Positions 18,058-27,601 of a stretch of DNA of 64,000 bases are shown in pieces; the stretch's first letter is position 1, and every line of letters starts with the position of its first letter. The DNA comes from Actinokineospora iranica. GTDB lineage: Bacteria > Actinomycetota > Actinomycetes > Mycobacteriales > Pseudonocardiaceae. The position numbers were made by a program, and so were the translations under genes. The notes beneath the pieces are model-generated. The model was given only the letters and a program-made list of their open reading frames with translations, ran no database searches and was not told the DNA's origin. The stretch is from positions 1-64,000 of the forward strand of contig NZ_FMZZ01000006.1 in assembly GCF_900101685.1 (NCBI RefSeq), written 5' to 3'.

Positions 18058-18716
18058 TGGTCGCGGTTCTGCGTGGCCACGGCACCGCGACCGTCAGCGA
18101 CGCGCTCGATCTGATCGGGGTGAACGGCGGGCTTCCCGGCCTGCGGCGGCTTTCCGGCGCCGCCGCGGTGGCGGGACCGGCGTTCACCGTGCGGTTCGAG
18201 ACCGTCGAGCCCGGCACGCCCGCGCCCGCGGCCGACTACATCGATGACGTGCCCGCGGGCGCGGTGCTGGTGCTCGCCAACGCGGGGCGCACGCACTGCA
18301 CGGTGTGGGGCGACATCCTCAGCGAGGTCGCGCTGCGCCGCGGCGTGGCCGGCACGGTGATCGACGGCCTGTGCCGCGACCTCGGCGACATCCAGGCCCT
18401 GGACTATCCACTGTGGAGTCTCGGGAGCTACATGAAGTCCGGCAAGAACCGCGTGCGGATGATCGCGGCCCAGCGGCCGGTCACCGTGTGCGGAACGGTT
18501 GTCGCGCCGGGAGATGTGGTGTGCGCGGACGCGGCCGGGGCGGTGGTCGTCCCCGCGGCCGCGGCCGAGCGGGTCGCCGCCGAGGCCGACCGGATCGCCG
18601 TGATGGAGGCCGCCGTGCGCGCCGACGCCGCCAAGGGGATGCCGCTGCGGGAGGCCAGGCGGCGGCACGGCTACAACCGGGCCGCTCTCTCGTCGGCCGA
18701 TGCGGACGGGCGCTGA
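18057..18716 (+). CDS. RraA-like aldolase/decarboxylase
   Basis: A 219-residue protein with the RraA/HMG-aldolase fold: TATVSDALDLIG at the N-terminus, VWGDILSEVA near 85, and IDGLCRDL near 105 with the Arg-Asp pair that binds substrate and divalent metal. Family enzymes cleave 4-hydroxy-4-methyl-2-oxoglutarate or decarboxylate oxaloacetate. A retro-aldol or decarboxylation step on a keto acid is inferred, in line with the first gene of the operon. I chose the TTG at 18057, nine or so bases after GGGGAGG, because the protein then starts where family members do. A GTG at 17922 would add 45 residues encoded entirely by the tandem repeat. Confidence 0.8.
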   Translation: MVAVLRGHGTATVSDALDLIGVNGGLPGLRRLSGAAAVAGPAFTVRFETVEPGTPAPAADYIDDVPAGAVLVLANAGRTHCTVWGDILSEVALRRGVAGTVIDGLCRDLGDIQALDYPLWSLGSYMKSGKNRVRMIAAQRPVTVCGTVVAPGDVVCADAAGAVVVPAAAAERVAAEADRIAVMEAAVRADAAKGMPLREARRRHGYNRAALSSADADGR

Positions 18717-20224
18717 TGCGCGCGCTCATCGCCGGGATCGTCCACGAGTCGAGCACGCTCATGGTCGAGTACGTCGGCCCGACCCGGCTCGCGGACTTCG
18801 ACGTGCACACCGGGGCGGCGCTGACCGCCCAGTTCGCCGGGACGAACACCTGCGTCGGCGGCTACCTGGCGGCCTGCGCGCGGCTCGGGGTGGAGCCGGT
18901 GCCCGCGCTGCACGCGCGCGCCGAGCCCGGCGCCGCTCTCGACCCGGCCGCGTGCGCCGAACTGGTGGACCGGCTCGTCGCGCGGGCCACCGCGGCGGGC
19001 CCGGTCGACGTGGTCCTGCTCGACCTGCACGGCGCGGGCGCCTTGGTGTCCGGGGAAAGTGTCGACCTGGCCGTGCTGCGCGCGGTGCGGGCCGTGGTCG
19101 GCCCGGACGTTCCGGTCGCGGCCACCCTCGACCTGCACGGCAACATCCCGGCCGAACTGCCCGACCTGGCCGAGACGGTGGTCGGCTTCCTGGAGTACCC
19201 GCACACCGACATGGGCGAGCGCGCCGAGCGCGCGGCCGAAATCGCGGTGTCGCAAGCGCGCGGGCGCACCAGGCCGGTCACGCGGGTGCTGAGCCTGCCC
19301 ATGCTGGTGCCGCCGTCGGACACCGGGTCCGGGCAGGCACGGCTGGCCCGCGACCTCGCCCGAGCCGCGCAGGACAGCGCTGACGTGCTGGCGTGCACCG
19401 TTTTCCACGGTTTCCCCTACGCCGACACCCCGCAGGCCGCCACCTCGGTCGTCACCGTCGTCGACGGCGACCCGGCGGCGGCCGACGCGGTGAACCGGCG
19501 GATCGGGGACTGGCTGTGGGACAACCGCGACGGGTTCCGCATCGCGACGCTGACCCCCGCCGAGGCCGTGGCGCTGGCGCGGGCGAACGAGGCGCACCCG
19601 GTGGTGATCGGCGACGGCACCGACAATCCCGGCTGCGGCGCGCCCGCCGACAGCACCCACCTGCTGCGCGCCCTGCTCGACAGCGGCGCCAGCGCCTGTT
19701 ACGCGGCGCTGCACGACCCGGACACCGTGGCCGCCGCCGTCGCCGCCAGGGTGGGCGGGCGGCTGACGGTGGCCCTCGGCGGCAGGCACGGCTGGGCGAG
19801 CGGGCCGCCGGTCACCGCGACCGCCACCGTCCGGGCGATCACCGACGGACACGTTGTGCACCAGGCGATGCGCCGGGGCAAGGCGCTGGAGTTCGGCCGC
19901 AGCGTGCGGTTGGCGGTGGGCAAGGTCGACGTGGTCGTGTCCAGCAAGCGCAGCCAGGTGTTCGACCCGGAGATCCTGCTGCTGCACGGCATCCAGCCGG
20001 ACCGCTACGAGATCGTCGCGGTCAAGTCGGTGAACCACTTCCGGGCCGGGTTCGCCGGGATCGCCGCGCGGCTGCTGGTCGCCGACGCCCCCGGGCCGCT
20101 CAGCCGCGACATCGCCAGCGTGCCGCGCGGCGGCCCGACCGCGGCCCGCTGGCCGATGGACGCCGCGGCCGTATACCGCCCCCTCAGCGAGATATCCGTC
20201 AGCGAGAAGGAAAGGACGAGATGA
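18716..20224 (+). CDS. M81-family (MlrC-like) metallopeptidase
   Basis: A 502-residue protein of the MlrC (microcystinase C) family. The N-terminus IAGIVHESST is typical. Zinc ligands are visible as Asp and His of TLDLHGN near residue 140 and the His of EYPHTDMGERA near 162. GTDNPGCGAPADS near 305 is the second conserved block of the family. MlrC hydrolyses small linear peptides, and homologues in clusters may trim an amide or a protecting group. The start codon overlaps the RraA stop by one base (TGATG) and the stop overlaps the next ATG (ATGA). Confidence 0.85.
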   Translation: MRALIAGIVHESSTLMVEYVGPTRLADFDVHTGAALTAQFAGTNTCVGGYLAACARLGVEPVPALHARAEPGAALDPAACAELVDRLVARATAAGPVDVVLLDLHGAGALVSGESVDLAVLRAVRAVVGPDVPVAATLDLHGNIPAELPDLAETVVGFLEYPHTDMGERAERAAEIAVSQARGRTRPVTRVLSLPMLVPPSDTGSGQARLARDLARAAQDSADVLACTVFHGFPYADTPQAATSVVTVVDGDPAAADAVNRRIGDWLWDNRDGFRIATLTPAEAVALARANEAHPVVIGDGTDNPGCGAPADSTHLLRALLDSGASACYAALHDPDTVAAAVAARVGGRLTVALGGRHGWASGPPVTATATVRAITDGHVVHQAMRRGKALEFGRSVRLAVGKVDVVVSSKRSQVFDPEILLLHGIQPDRYEIVAVKSVNHFRAGFAGIAARLLVADAPGPLSRDIASVPRGGPTAARWPMDAAAVYRPLSEISVSEKERTR

Positions 20225-20823
20225 CCGACCTGAGCGAAGCCATCCGGCGCAGGCGCAGCGCGGCCCGCGTCACCGGCCCAGCCCCGACCGACGACGACGT
20301 CCTCGACCTGGTCGCCGCCGCGGCGACCGGGCCGGACCACGGGCTGATGCGGCCGTGGCGGCTGATCTCGGTGCGCGGCGCCGCCCGCTCGACCCTCGGG
20401 CGGGCCGCCGCCGCGGACCTGCCGCCAGAGGACGAGGCGGGCCGCGACCGGGAGGCCGCCAAGCCGCTGCGCGCGCCGCTGCTGCTCTCGATCGTGTTCA
20501 CGCCGCGGGAGAACCCGAAGGTCCCCGAGTGGGAGCAGCTCGCCGCGACCAGCGCCATGGTGCACAACCTGGTGCTGCTGCTGCACGTGCGCGGCTGGGG
20601 GGCGATGTGGCGGACGGGACCCGCCAGCCGCTCGTCTGCTGTCGGCGCGGTCCTGGGCCTCGCGCCCGGCGAGCGGTCGCTGGGCTGGCTGTTCGTCGGC
20701 ACCCCCGACCCGGTGTCCATCCCGGCGCCCCGGCCCGCGTTCGACGCCCGCGACCGGCTGTCCCAGCTCACCCCGCAGGGCGCGGTCACCCCGCTGTTCC
20801 CCAGGGCCGGGACCGCGACATGA
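20221..20823 (+). CDS. Nitroreductase-family FMN oxidoreductase
   Basis: A 200-residue flavoprotein. IRRRRSAARV at the N-terminus is the FMN-phosphate-binding arginine cluster. GPDHGLMRPWRLISV follows, then a helix with AATSAMVHNLVLLLHVRGWGAMWRTG, as in YdjA-type nitroreductases. These enzymes use NAD(P)H to reduce nitro groups, enones or imines. Next to a possible N-oxygenase, a nitro or nitroso reduction is an attractive but unproven idea. It overlaps both neighbours by four bases. Confidence 0.87.
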   Translation: MTDLSEAIRRRRSAARVTGPAPTDDDVLDLVAAAATGPDHGLMRPWRLISVRGAARSTLGRAAAADLPPEDEAGRDREAAKPLRAPLLLSIVFTPRENPKVPEWEQLAATSAMVHNLVLLLHVRGWGAMWRTGPASRSSAVGAVLGLAPGERSLGWLFVGTPDPVSIPAPRPAFDARDRLSQLTPQGAVTPLFPRAGTAT

Positions 20824-21983
20824 CCGGTGATCCGCTCGCCGCCCGGCTGCGCGGCTTCGGGTCGTCGGTCTTCGTCGAGATGACCGAACTGGCCATCCGG
20901 ACCGGCGCGATCAACCTCGGCCAGGGCTTCCCGGACACCGGCGGGCCGCCCGGCCTGCTCGCCGCGGCCAGCGCGGCGGTCGACGCTGGCCACAACCAGT
21001 ACCCGCCGGTGCGCGGCGTCGCCGACCTGCGCGCCGCCGTCGCCGAGCACCGGGCGCGGCACTACAGCACCCCGTACGACCCCGACGAGGAAGTCCTGAT
21101 CACCACCGGGGCCACCTGCGGCATCGCCGCCGCCCTGCTCGCGCTGTGCGAGCCCGGCGCCGAGGTGATCGTGTTCGACCCGTGCTACGACTCGTACGCC
21201 GCGGGCATCGCGATGGCGGCCGGGGTGCTGCGGCCGGTGCGCCTGCGCGCGGAGGAAACCGGGTTCGCGTTCGACCCGGACGAGTTGCGCGCTGCGGTGA
21301 CGCCGCGGACCCGGATGCTGCTGCTCAACACCCCGCACAACCCGACCGGCAAGGTCTTCACCGCGGCCGAACTCGACCTGATCGCCGAATGCTGCCGCGA
21401 GCACGACCTGATCGCGGTCACCGACGAGGTCCACGAGCACCTGGTCTACGACGGCGCGGTGACCCGCTCGCTGGCCCAGTGGCCGGGGATGCGCGACCGC
21501 ACCCTGGCCATCTCGGGCGCGGGCAAGACGTTCAGCGTCACCGGATGGAAGGTCGGCTGGGTCTGCGGGCCCGCCCCGCTGGTGGCCGCCGTGCGCGCCG
21601 CCCACCAGTACCTGACGTTCAACTCCGGCACGGCTTTCCAGGTCGCGGTCGCGCACGGCCTGCGCGAGCACATGGGCTGGGTGGCGGACCTGCGCGCCGA
21701 CCTCGCGGCCCGCCGGGACCTGCTGGCCGAGGGCATGGCCAAGGCCGGGCTGACCGCGTTCCGGGCCGAGGGCACCTACTTCCTCCAGGTCGACGCCCGC
21801 TCCTGGGGCTACGCCGACGGCGTCGAGTTCTGCCGCGACCTGCCCAAAGCCGGGGTGGTCGCGGTGCCGACGGTCGGCTTCTACCAGGGCGCGGACCCAC
21901 CCCGCTCCCTGGTGCGGTTCGCCTTCTGCAAGCGGCCGGAAGTCCTCGCCGCCGCCGTCGAGGCGCTGTGTGCGTCCCGCTGA
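20820..21983 (+). CDS. Class I/II PLP aminotransferase
   Basis: A 387-residue fold-type I aminotransferase with GQGFPDTGGPP near residue 38, NTPHNPTGKVF near 165, TDEVHEHLVYDG near 200 and the PLP lysine in SGAGKTFSVTGWKVGW near 235. It resembles the methionine/kynurenine aminotransferase branch (YbdL, KAT). It is the last gene of the plus-strand operon and its ATG overlaps the nitroreductase stop. Together with the class IV enzyme it gives the pathway two separate amination steps. Confidence 0.9.
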   Translation: MTGDPLAARLRGFGSSVFVEMTELAIRTGAINLGQGFPDTGGPPGLLAAASAAVDAGHNQYPPVRGVADLRAAVAEHRARHYSTPYDPDEEVLITTGATCGIAAALLALCEPGAEVIVFDPCYDSYAAGIAMAAGVLRPVRLRAEETGFAFDPDELRAAVTPRTRMLLLNTPHNPTGKVFTAAELDLIAECCREHDLIAVTDEVHEHLVYDGAVTRSLAQWPGMRDRTLAISGAGKTFSVTGWKVGWVCGPAPLVAAVRAAHQYLTFNSGTAFQVAVAHGLREHMGWVADLRADLAARRDLLAEGMAKAGLTAFRAEGTYFLQVDARSWGYADGVEFCRDLPKAGVVAVPTVGFYQGADPPRSLVRFAFCKRPEVLAAAVEALCASR

Positions 21984-22088
21984 GCTGCGCGACAGTGGAC
22001 GGGAGGTTCAAACCCACCGAGCACACCGCCGGGCCGTGGGATTCCTGGACCTAGCGCTGCTGGCCAGAGGCCGTCGAACGGCGCCGAG

Positions 22089-22109
22089 GCGGGAACGGCC
22101 TGATCCCGC
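22089..22109. terminator. Possible bidirectional terminator between convergent operons
   Basis: GCGGGA (22089-22094) and TCCCGC (22104-22109) can pair around a 9-nt loop. It lies in the 170-bp spacer between the converging aminotransferase and NRPS genes. There is no clear T-run, as is usual in high-GC actinomycetes. Confidence 0.4.
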
Positions 22110-22153
22110 TCCGCCCAGGCGACGCTGGTCGCCCGCGACCGGGCCGCCGCCGC

Positions 22154-25100
22154 TCAGTCGCCGAACCGCTCCGGGGCGCGCCGGCGGATGCGCTGAGCGA
22201 GGCGGGCCGGGGTGGCCGCCTCGAACAGGTCCCTGGCCGAGAGCGGCACGCCCAGCACCGCCGACAGCGCCGACATCATCGGCGTGGCCAGCAGCGAGTG
22301 CCCGCCCAGCGCGGCGAACTCGTCGTCGGCTCCGATGCCGTCCACGCCCAGGACCCGGGTCCACTCGGCGACGATGGCGCGCTCCAGCTCGTCGCGGGGC
22401 GGCAGGTACGGGGTGGCGAGGTCGGGCCTGCCCGCCGGGATCTCGATGGCGGCCAAGGCGTCCCGGTCGATTTTCCCGCCCGGGGTCAGCGGAATCCGCC
22501 CGAGCGCGACGAACGCGGCGGGCACCAGGTGGTCGGGCACCCGGGCGCGCAGGAACTCGCGCAGGTCCTCCACCGGCACCGGGTCGCCGAAGACCAGGTA
22601 GGCGACGAGCCGGTCGCCGCGCACCCCGGCGACGACGGCGCGCACCAGCGGGTGCGCGCCCAGCACGGCCTCGACCTCGCCGAGTTCGACCCGGAACCCG
22701 CGCACCTTCACCTGGTCGTCGAGCCTGCCCAGGAACTCCACCGTCCCGTCGCCGCGCTGGCGCACCCGGTCGCCGGTGCGGTACATCCGCGCGCCCGCCC
22801 GCCAGAACGGGTCGGCCAGGAACCGTCGCGCGGTCAGCTCCGGCCTGCGCCAGTACCCCCGCCCCACACCCGCGCCGCCGAGGTACAGCTCGCCCGGGCT
22901 GCCGATCGGGACCGGCCGCTGGTAGGCGTCCAGCACGTACATCCGCTGGTTCGGCAGCGGCCTGCCCCAGGGCACGCCGTGGCCGTCCTCGGTCCGCACC
23001 CGGTACGCGGTGGTGGTGAACGACGCCTCGGTCACCCCGGCGAAGTTGTAGGCCCGGCAGCCGGGGGCCAGCGCGGCCAGCGCGGCGGGCACCGACGGCG
23101 GGAACCGGTCGCCGCCGAGCAGGACCAGCCGCAGGCCGGGTGGCAGGCCCGCGCCGGTCTCGTAGGCGTGGTCGATGGCGCCGGTGAACAGCGCGGGCGT
23201 GGAACTCCACGCCGTGACCCCGGCCTCGTGCGCCAGGTCGAGCAGTCGGCGCGGGTCGCCAGCGGTCGCCGAGTCGGGCAGCACCAGCGCGCCGCCCGCG
23301 AGCAGCGTGGCCAAGATGTCGAACGCGGACATGTCGAAGTTGAGCGACGAGGTTTGCAGCAGCCTGCTTGTCGAGTCCAGGCGCAGCCGGGAGACCAGGG
23401 CGGCCATGGTGTTCACGACCCCGACGTGGGTGTTCGCCGCGCCCTTGGGCTCGCCGGTCGAGCCGGAGGTGTAGATGACGTAGCACAGGTTCTCCGGCTC
23501 GACGCCCGACTCCGGCGGCCCGTCCGCGTCCGGGTGCGGCTGGTCGAGCCGGACCACGGTCGCCCGCTCGGGCAGCAGGTCCGCCGACCGCTCGTCGGCC
23601 AGGACCACGTCTACCTGGCTGTCGTCCAACAGGTAATCCAGCCGCCGGGCCGGGTAGGCGGGGTCGAGAGGCACGTACGCCGCGCCTGCCTTGAGCACGG
23701 CAAGCACGCCCACGACCACTTCCGCGCCCCGGTAAGCGCAGATGCCCACCAGCCGCTCGGGGCCCGCGCCGTGGCCGCGCAGCACGTGCGCCAGCCGGTC
23801 GGCTCGGGCGTCGAGGTCGCCGTAGGTCACCTCGCGGCCGTTGTCGACCACGGCGACCGCGTCCGGGGACACCCGCGCCCGCTCGGCGATCAACTCGTGC
23901 AGGCAAGCCCGGGGCAGCGGCGTCTCGGTCGCGTTCCACTCGGTGATCGCCAGGTCCGCCTCGCCGGGAACGAGCACCGGCAGCGCCGAGACCGGCCGGT
24001 CCGGCTCGGCCATGGCGGCGGTGAGCAGCAGCGGGTACCGGGCCGCGATCCGCGCCGCGCTCGCCTGGTCGAACAGGTCGGCCGCGTACTCCACCGCCGC
24101 GCGCCACCGGTCGCCGTCTGGCTCGACCACGAGCCGCATCTCGCGGTCGATGCCGAACCGGGCCAACGGGACCGGCGTCATCGGCTTGCCGCCGAAGGTC
24201 TCCGGCACCAGCGGCGTGTCCCGCGCCAGGAAGGCCAGGGCACGGTAGGCGTCGGCCCGAGCCGGGGCTGCCGCACGGGCCACCACGGCACGGAAACCGG
24301 GGTCATCGGACAGGTCGACACGCGCGACGCGACCGGTGTCGGCGAGGGCGACCGCGACCTCCGTGCCGCCGCTGAGCCGGGACACCAGGGTCTGCCAGCC
24401 CGCCAGCAGCACCGTGCGGGGGTCGGTTGACGGGGCGAACGCCCGCACCGCGTCGGCGAACCCGTCGGGGAACTCGACCGGGACGCGGGCTCCGATCGAG
24501 GCGGGCAGCGGGGAACGCGGCCGGTCTGTGGGCAGCTCGGCGGCGGGGAGGTCCACAGTGGACTGGGCGCCTTCGGACGCGGGCGCGTCCTCGACCGGGG
24601 GCAGGGGGCGGCCGTCGTAGGCGAGGCGGATGTCGGCCAGCACCGCGCCCAGCGCCGCCTCGGTCACCGCGATCCGGTGCGCGGCGAGGACGAGGAGGGT
24701 CCGGTCGGGCAGCACAAGCAGGCCGCAGCGGATCGGCGGAGCGCTTTCCAGGTCGAAGGGGCGAGTCGCGAACTCGGCCAGCACCTCGGCCAGCGCCTCG
24801 GCCTGGTCGGCCGCGCTCTGGTGGCGCAGGTCGATGACGGCCAGCGGCAGGTCCGCCACCTCGACCAGCGATCGCGCGGGCGCGCCGTCGCGGACGGCGT
24901 GCCTGCTCCGCAGCACCGGGCGGCGCGCGCCCACCACGCGCAACGCGGTGCGCAGGGCGGCCTGGTCGACCGGCCCGTCGACGGAGGCGGCCACCGCGAC
25001 GATGTTGGCCGGGGTGCCGGGCTGGAACCGCTCGGCCAGCCAGACCTGGTCGAGGTCCGGCACGGGCGGAGCCGCTGACAAAGAAGTGGGCGCGGCAGCA

Positions 25101-25192
25101 GACTCAGCAGCCGGTGCGGTGGCGGACTCGGCAGTGGGCTCAGCGGTGGACGCCCGAGTGGAGGCGGTGATGGGCGCGGTGGGTGGGTTCAT
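22154..25192 (-). CDS. Single-module NRPS (degenerate condensation, adenylation, carrier)
   Basis: A 1012-residue protein. About 45-400 is condensation-like, but the HHxxxDG active-site motif reads HRIAVTE near residue 171, so it is probably inactive. About 415-915 is an adenylation domain with YTSGSTGEPKG, YRTGDR and GGKIDRDAL. The usual YGPTE core is AGVTE, which is unusual. By hand alignment to GrsA I read the specificity code as D-M-F-S-L-G-F-F-T-K, with no assignment. About 935-1010 is a carrier domain with the phosphopantetheine serine in LGGHSLLA. There is no thioesterase in cis, but a type II thioesterase overlaps its start (ATGA). It probably tethers one amino acid for modification. 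Confidence 0.9.
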   Translation of the reverse strand: MNPPTAPITASTRASTAEPTAESATAPAAESAAAPTSLSAAPPVPDLDQVWLAERFQPGTPANIVAVAASVDGPVDQAALRTALRVVGARRPVLRSRHAVRDGAPARSLVEVADLPLAVIDLRHQSAADQAEALAEVLAEFATRPFDLESAPPIRCGLLVLPDRTLLVLAAHRIAVTEAALGAVLADIRLAYDGRPLPPVEDAPASEGAQSTVDLPAAELPTDRPRSPLPASIGARVPVEFPDGFADAVRAFAPSTDPRTVLLAGWQTLVSRLSGGTEVAVALADTGRVARVDLSDDPGFRAVVARAAAPARADAYRALAFLARDTPLVPETFGGKPMTPVPLARFGIDREMRLVVEPDGDRWRAAVEYAADLFDQASAARIAARYPLLLTAAMAEPDRPVSALPVLVPGEADLAITEWNATETPLPRACLHELIAERARVSPDAVAVVDNGREVTYGDLDARADRLAHVLRGHGAGPERLVGICAYRGAEVVVGVLAVLKAGAAYVPLDPAYPARRLDYLLDDSQVDVVLADERSADLLPERATVVRLDQPHPDADGPPESGVEPENLCYVIYTSGSTGEPKGAANTHVGVVNTMAALVSRLRLDSTSRLLQTSSLNFDMSAFDILATLLAGGALVLPDSATAGDPRRLLDLAHEAGVTAWSSTPALFTGAIDHAYETGAGLPPGLRLVLLGGDRFPPSVPAALAALAPGCRAYNFAGVTEASFTTTAYRVRTEDGHGVPWGRPLPNQRMYVLDAYQRPVPIGSPGELYLGGAGVGRGYWRRPELTARRFLADPFWRAGARMYRTGDRVRQRGDGTVEFLGRLDDQVKVRGFRVELGEVEAVLGAHPLVRAVVAGVRGDRLVAYLVFGDPVPVEDLREFLRARVPDHLVPAAFVALGRIPLTPGGKIDRDALAAIEIPAGRPDLATPYLPPRDELERAIVAEWTRVLGVDGIGADDEFAALGGHSLLATPMMSALSAVLGVPLSARDLFEAATPARLAQRIRRRAPERFGD

Positions 25193-25944
25193 CGCGGTAT
25201 CCCGTTCGTTGTTTCCACAGTGGACAGTTGGCCGATGTCGGCGGCGAGCCGGGCGAGGAACAGCGGTTCCCGGTCGGAGAAGAAGAAGTGGCCGCCGGGC
25301 AGCATGGTCAGCCGGAAGTCGCCCGGACTCTCCCGCCGCCACGCCGCCAGTGTCGCCGGGGACACCGAGTCGTCGCCGTCGCCCGCGTAGACCCGCAGCG
25401 GGCTGTTCAGCGGCGGCGCTTCGCCGACGCCGTCGGCGAACAAGGCCAGATCGGCGCGCACAGCGGCAAGGACATCGGGCCCGGCATCGACGGCCGGCCC
25501 GCCGAGCCCGCGCACCTGGGCGAGCAGCCCGTCGTCGTCGCAACCGCGCTGACCGGCCATCCGCTCGGCCGCGGCCGCTGGCGCCGGACACGACGACACC
25601 AGCAGCGCGGCGGGCCCCTGCCCACTCATGGACGAGCGCCGCCGCAGCTCACGGCAGACCCGCAGGGCCAGCAGCGCGCCCAGGCTGTGCCCGAACACGG
25701 CCAGCGGCTTGCGCGGCAGCGCAGCCAACCCGGTCAGCACGCCGTCGAGGACGTCGTCCACCCCGGCGGCGAACGGCTCGCCGAAGCGGTCGCCGCGACC
25801 GGGCGGCTCGACCGCGACCAACTCCACCGTCAGCGGAAGCAGGTCAGCCCAGGAACGGAACGCCGCGGCCGAGCCACCGGCGTGCGGCAGGCAGAGCAGC
25901 CGCAGCGTCGCGCCCGGCCGGGGCGTCCAGCGTCGAAGCCACAT
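25189..25944 (-). CDS. Type II thioesterase
   Basis: A 251-residue alpha/beta hydrolase of the NRPS/PKS type II class. LPHAGGSAAAF forms the oxyanion region, GHSLGALLA near residue 90 has the catalytic Ser, GDGDDSV near 190 the Asp, and PGGHFFF near 217 the His. These enzymes release wrongly loaded or stalled acyl groups from carrier domains, and sometimes the final product. Its stop overlaps the NRPS start by four bases, so the two are made together. Since the NRPS has no cis thioesterase, this protein may also be the releasing enzyme. Confidence 0.92.
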   Translation of the reverse strand: MWLRRWTPRPGATLRLLCLPHAGGSAAAFRSWADLLPLTVELVAVEPPGRGDRFGEPFAAGVDDVLDGVLTGLAALPRKPLAVFGHSLGALLALRVCRELRRRSSMSGQGPAALLVSSCPAPAAAAERMAGQRGCDDDGLLAQVRGLGGPAVDAGPDVLAAVRADLALFADGVGEAPPLNSPLRVYAGDGDDSVSPATLAAWRRESPGDFRLTMLPGGHFFFSDREPLFLARLAADIGQLSTVETTNGIPR

Positions 25945-25953
25945 CGCGGTCCC

Positions 25954-27555
25954 CTAAGCGCTTGCCAGCGCGCGCACGACGCTGTCGATTCCTTCCTCCG
26001 GGTCGAGATAGTCGGCGTTGAGGCCCTTGACGACGAGCTGGGTCGCCGCGCGGGTGAACTCGGTGATCTGGGACATCGTCAGCCCCTTGGACAGCAGGTA
26101 GGGGATGCACCAGATGCTCAGGCCGTAGAGCGGCATGAGCGCCGAGCCGGTCACGCCGCGGACGAAGTCGTCCTTGTGCTCCACGGCCTCCTGCCAGCTC
26201 ATGGACGAGTGCCGCCAGGAGTAGCCGCTGCCCTCGATGCCGTACTTCTCCCGCTGCTTCTCGATCGGCGCCAGCACGTCGTGGTAGTAGAGCTGGACGT
26301 TGTAGAAGGTCGGCTGGGTCCGGTTGACGAAGTCGAGGGTGTTCTGGACGCTCTCTTCGTTCTCACCGGGGAAGCCGAGCACGATCGACGCCAGGGTGAC
26401 CAGCCCGCGTTTCGTCAGCTGCTCGATGCCGTACTCGTAGCGGTCGGTCTTGGCGAACTTGGTCATGTTCTTGAGAATCCGCTGGTCGCCGGACTCGATG
26501 CCGAGGAAGACGCCCATGCAGCCCGCCTCGGCCATCAGGTCGAACGCCTCGTCGTCTGCGTTGGAGCACCGGAAGAACGACACCCAGCGCAGGTCGAACT
26601 TGTTCTCGATCATCATCCGGCAGATCTGCTTGAACCGGGGCAGCGGCACGTTGAACGTGTCGTCCACGACGATCAGGTTCTGGGCGCCGTGCTCGCACAG
26701 GTACCGAAGCTCGTTCTCGATGGTGGACAGGTCGCTGAGCGTCAGCGGGCCCGCCATCGCCGGGTAGTTGCAGAACGCGCAGCCGAACGAGCAGCTTCGG
26801 GCGGTGCGCAGGTACGTCGTGGGCGTGTAGAAGCCGGGCTCGAAATACGACCAGTCGACGGCGTTCTCGTTGAGGTCGTTGCTTTCCGGGCGCTTGAGGG
26901 TCCGGTCCATCGACCGCTGCCCCGGCGCGCCGCGGTAGATCAGGTTGGGCACCTTCGACAGGTCGCCGCCCTCGCGCAGCGCGGTCAGCACCCCGGCCAG
27001 GGTCGCCTCGCCCTGGGACTCATCGATGTAGACGTCCGCGCCAATGGAATCGAGCAGGATGTCCTGCACCGCGGGGGGCTGGCCGCTGCACAGGTTGTGC
27101 ACCCGGGGACCGCCGACGACGATCGGCACCGCCGGGTTGTGCTCGCGGATGAACCGGATGATCTGCCGGATGGGCTCGTCGTCCACGTAGTAGGTGGTGG
27201 TGATCGCCACCGCGCGCGGCGACTCGGCCAGCATCGCGGCCAACTCGTCGCGGCCGGTGTTGAAGAAGTTGACCACGCCGACGCCGAAGCCCCGGCGCAT
27301 CAGGAAGCTGGCCAGGTAGGCGACGCCGAGGCTGGGCATCTCGAACGCGGTCAGCGCCGACGGGCGACCGGTCGTCCGCTCCATGGCCTTGTTAAGCAGG
27401 TCCATGTAAGTCAGCCGCCGGTCGCCCACCAGCACCGAGTTGGTCACCAGTTCCCGGTAAGCGCCGGAGGATTCCTGGAACACCTCCTGCGCCGTGGCGA
27501 AATCAGCGAAGTCGATCTCGTTGAAGCCGATGAGTACGCAATCCAGATTTGTCAC
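25954..27555 (-). CDS. B12-type radical SAM enzyme, PhpK-like candidate
   Basis: A 533-residue protein. The N-terminal 200 residues form a Rossmann-like cobalamin-binding region (VVGGPRVHN) without the classic DxHxxG. Near 254-261 is CSFGCAFC, the CX3CX2C motif that binds a 4Fe-4S cluster, followed by NYPAMAG and the SAM-side motif LGIESGDQRIL. This arrangement is that of class B radical SAM methyltransferases. The CNYP extension and overall look recall PhpK, which methylates phosphorus, but I cannot confirm that relationship. Methylation of a non-activated carbon on the tethered amino acid is inferred. The GTG at 27555 follows GGGGAG; a TTG at 27594 is an alternative. Confidence 0.85.
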   Translation of the reverse strand: MTNLDCVLIGFNEIDFADFATAQEVFQESSGAYRELVTNSVLVGDRRLTYMDLLNKAMERTTGRPSALTAFEMPSLGVAYLASFLMRRGFGVGVVNFFNTGRDELAAMLAESPRAVAITTTYYVDDEPIRQIIRFIREHNPAVPIVVGGPRVHNLCSGQPPAVQDILLDSIGADVYIDESQGEATLAGVLTALREGGDLSKVPNLIYRGAPGQRSMDRTLKRPESNDLNENAVDWSYFEPGFYTPTTYLRTARSCSFGCAFCNYPAMAGPLTLSDLSTIENELRYLCEHGAQNLIVVDDTFNVPLPRFKQICRMMIENKFDLRWVSFFRCSNADDEAFDLMAEAGCMGVFLGIESGDQRILKNMTKFAKTDRYEYGIEQLTKRGLVTLASIVLGFPGENEESVQNTLDFVNRTQPTFYNVQLYYHDVLAPIEKQREKYGIEGSGYSWRHSSMSWQEAVEHKDDFVRGVTGSALMPLYGLSIWCIPYLLSKGLTMSQITEFTRAATQLVVKGLNADYLDPEEGIDSVVRALASA

Positions 27556-27601
27556 GCCTGTGCTCCCCGAAGTCGATATTCGTGCACCGGACAAGGTGAT
27601 G

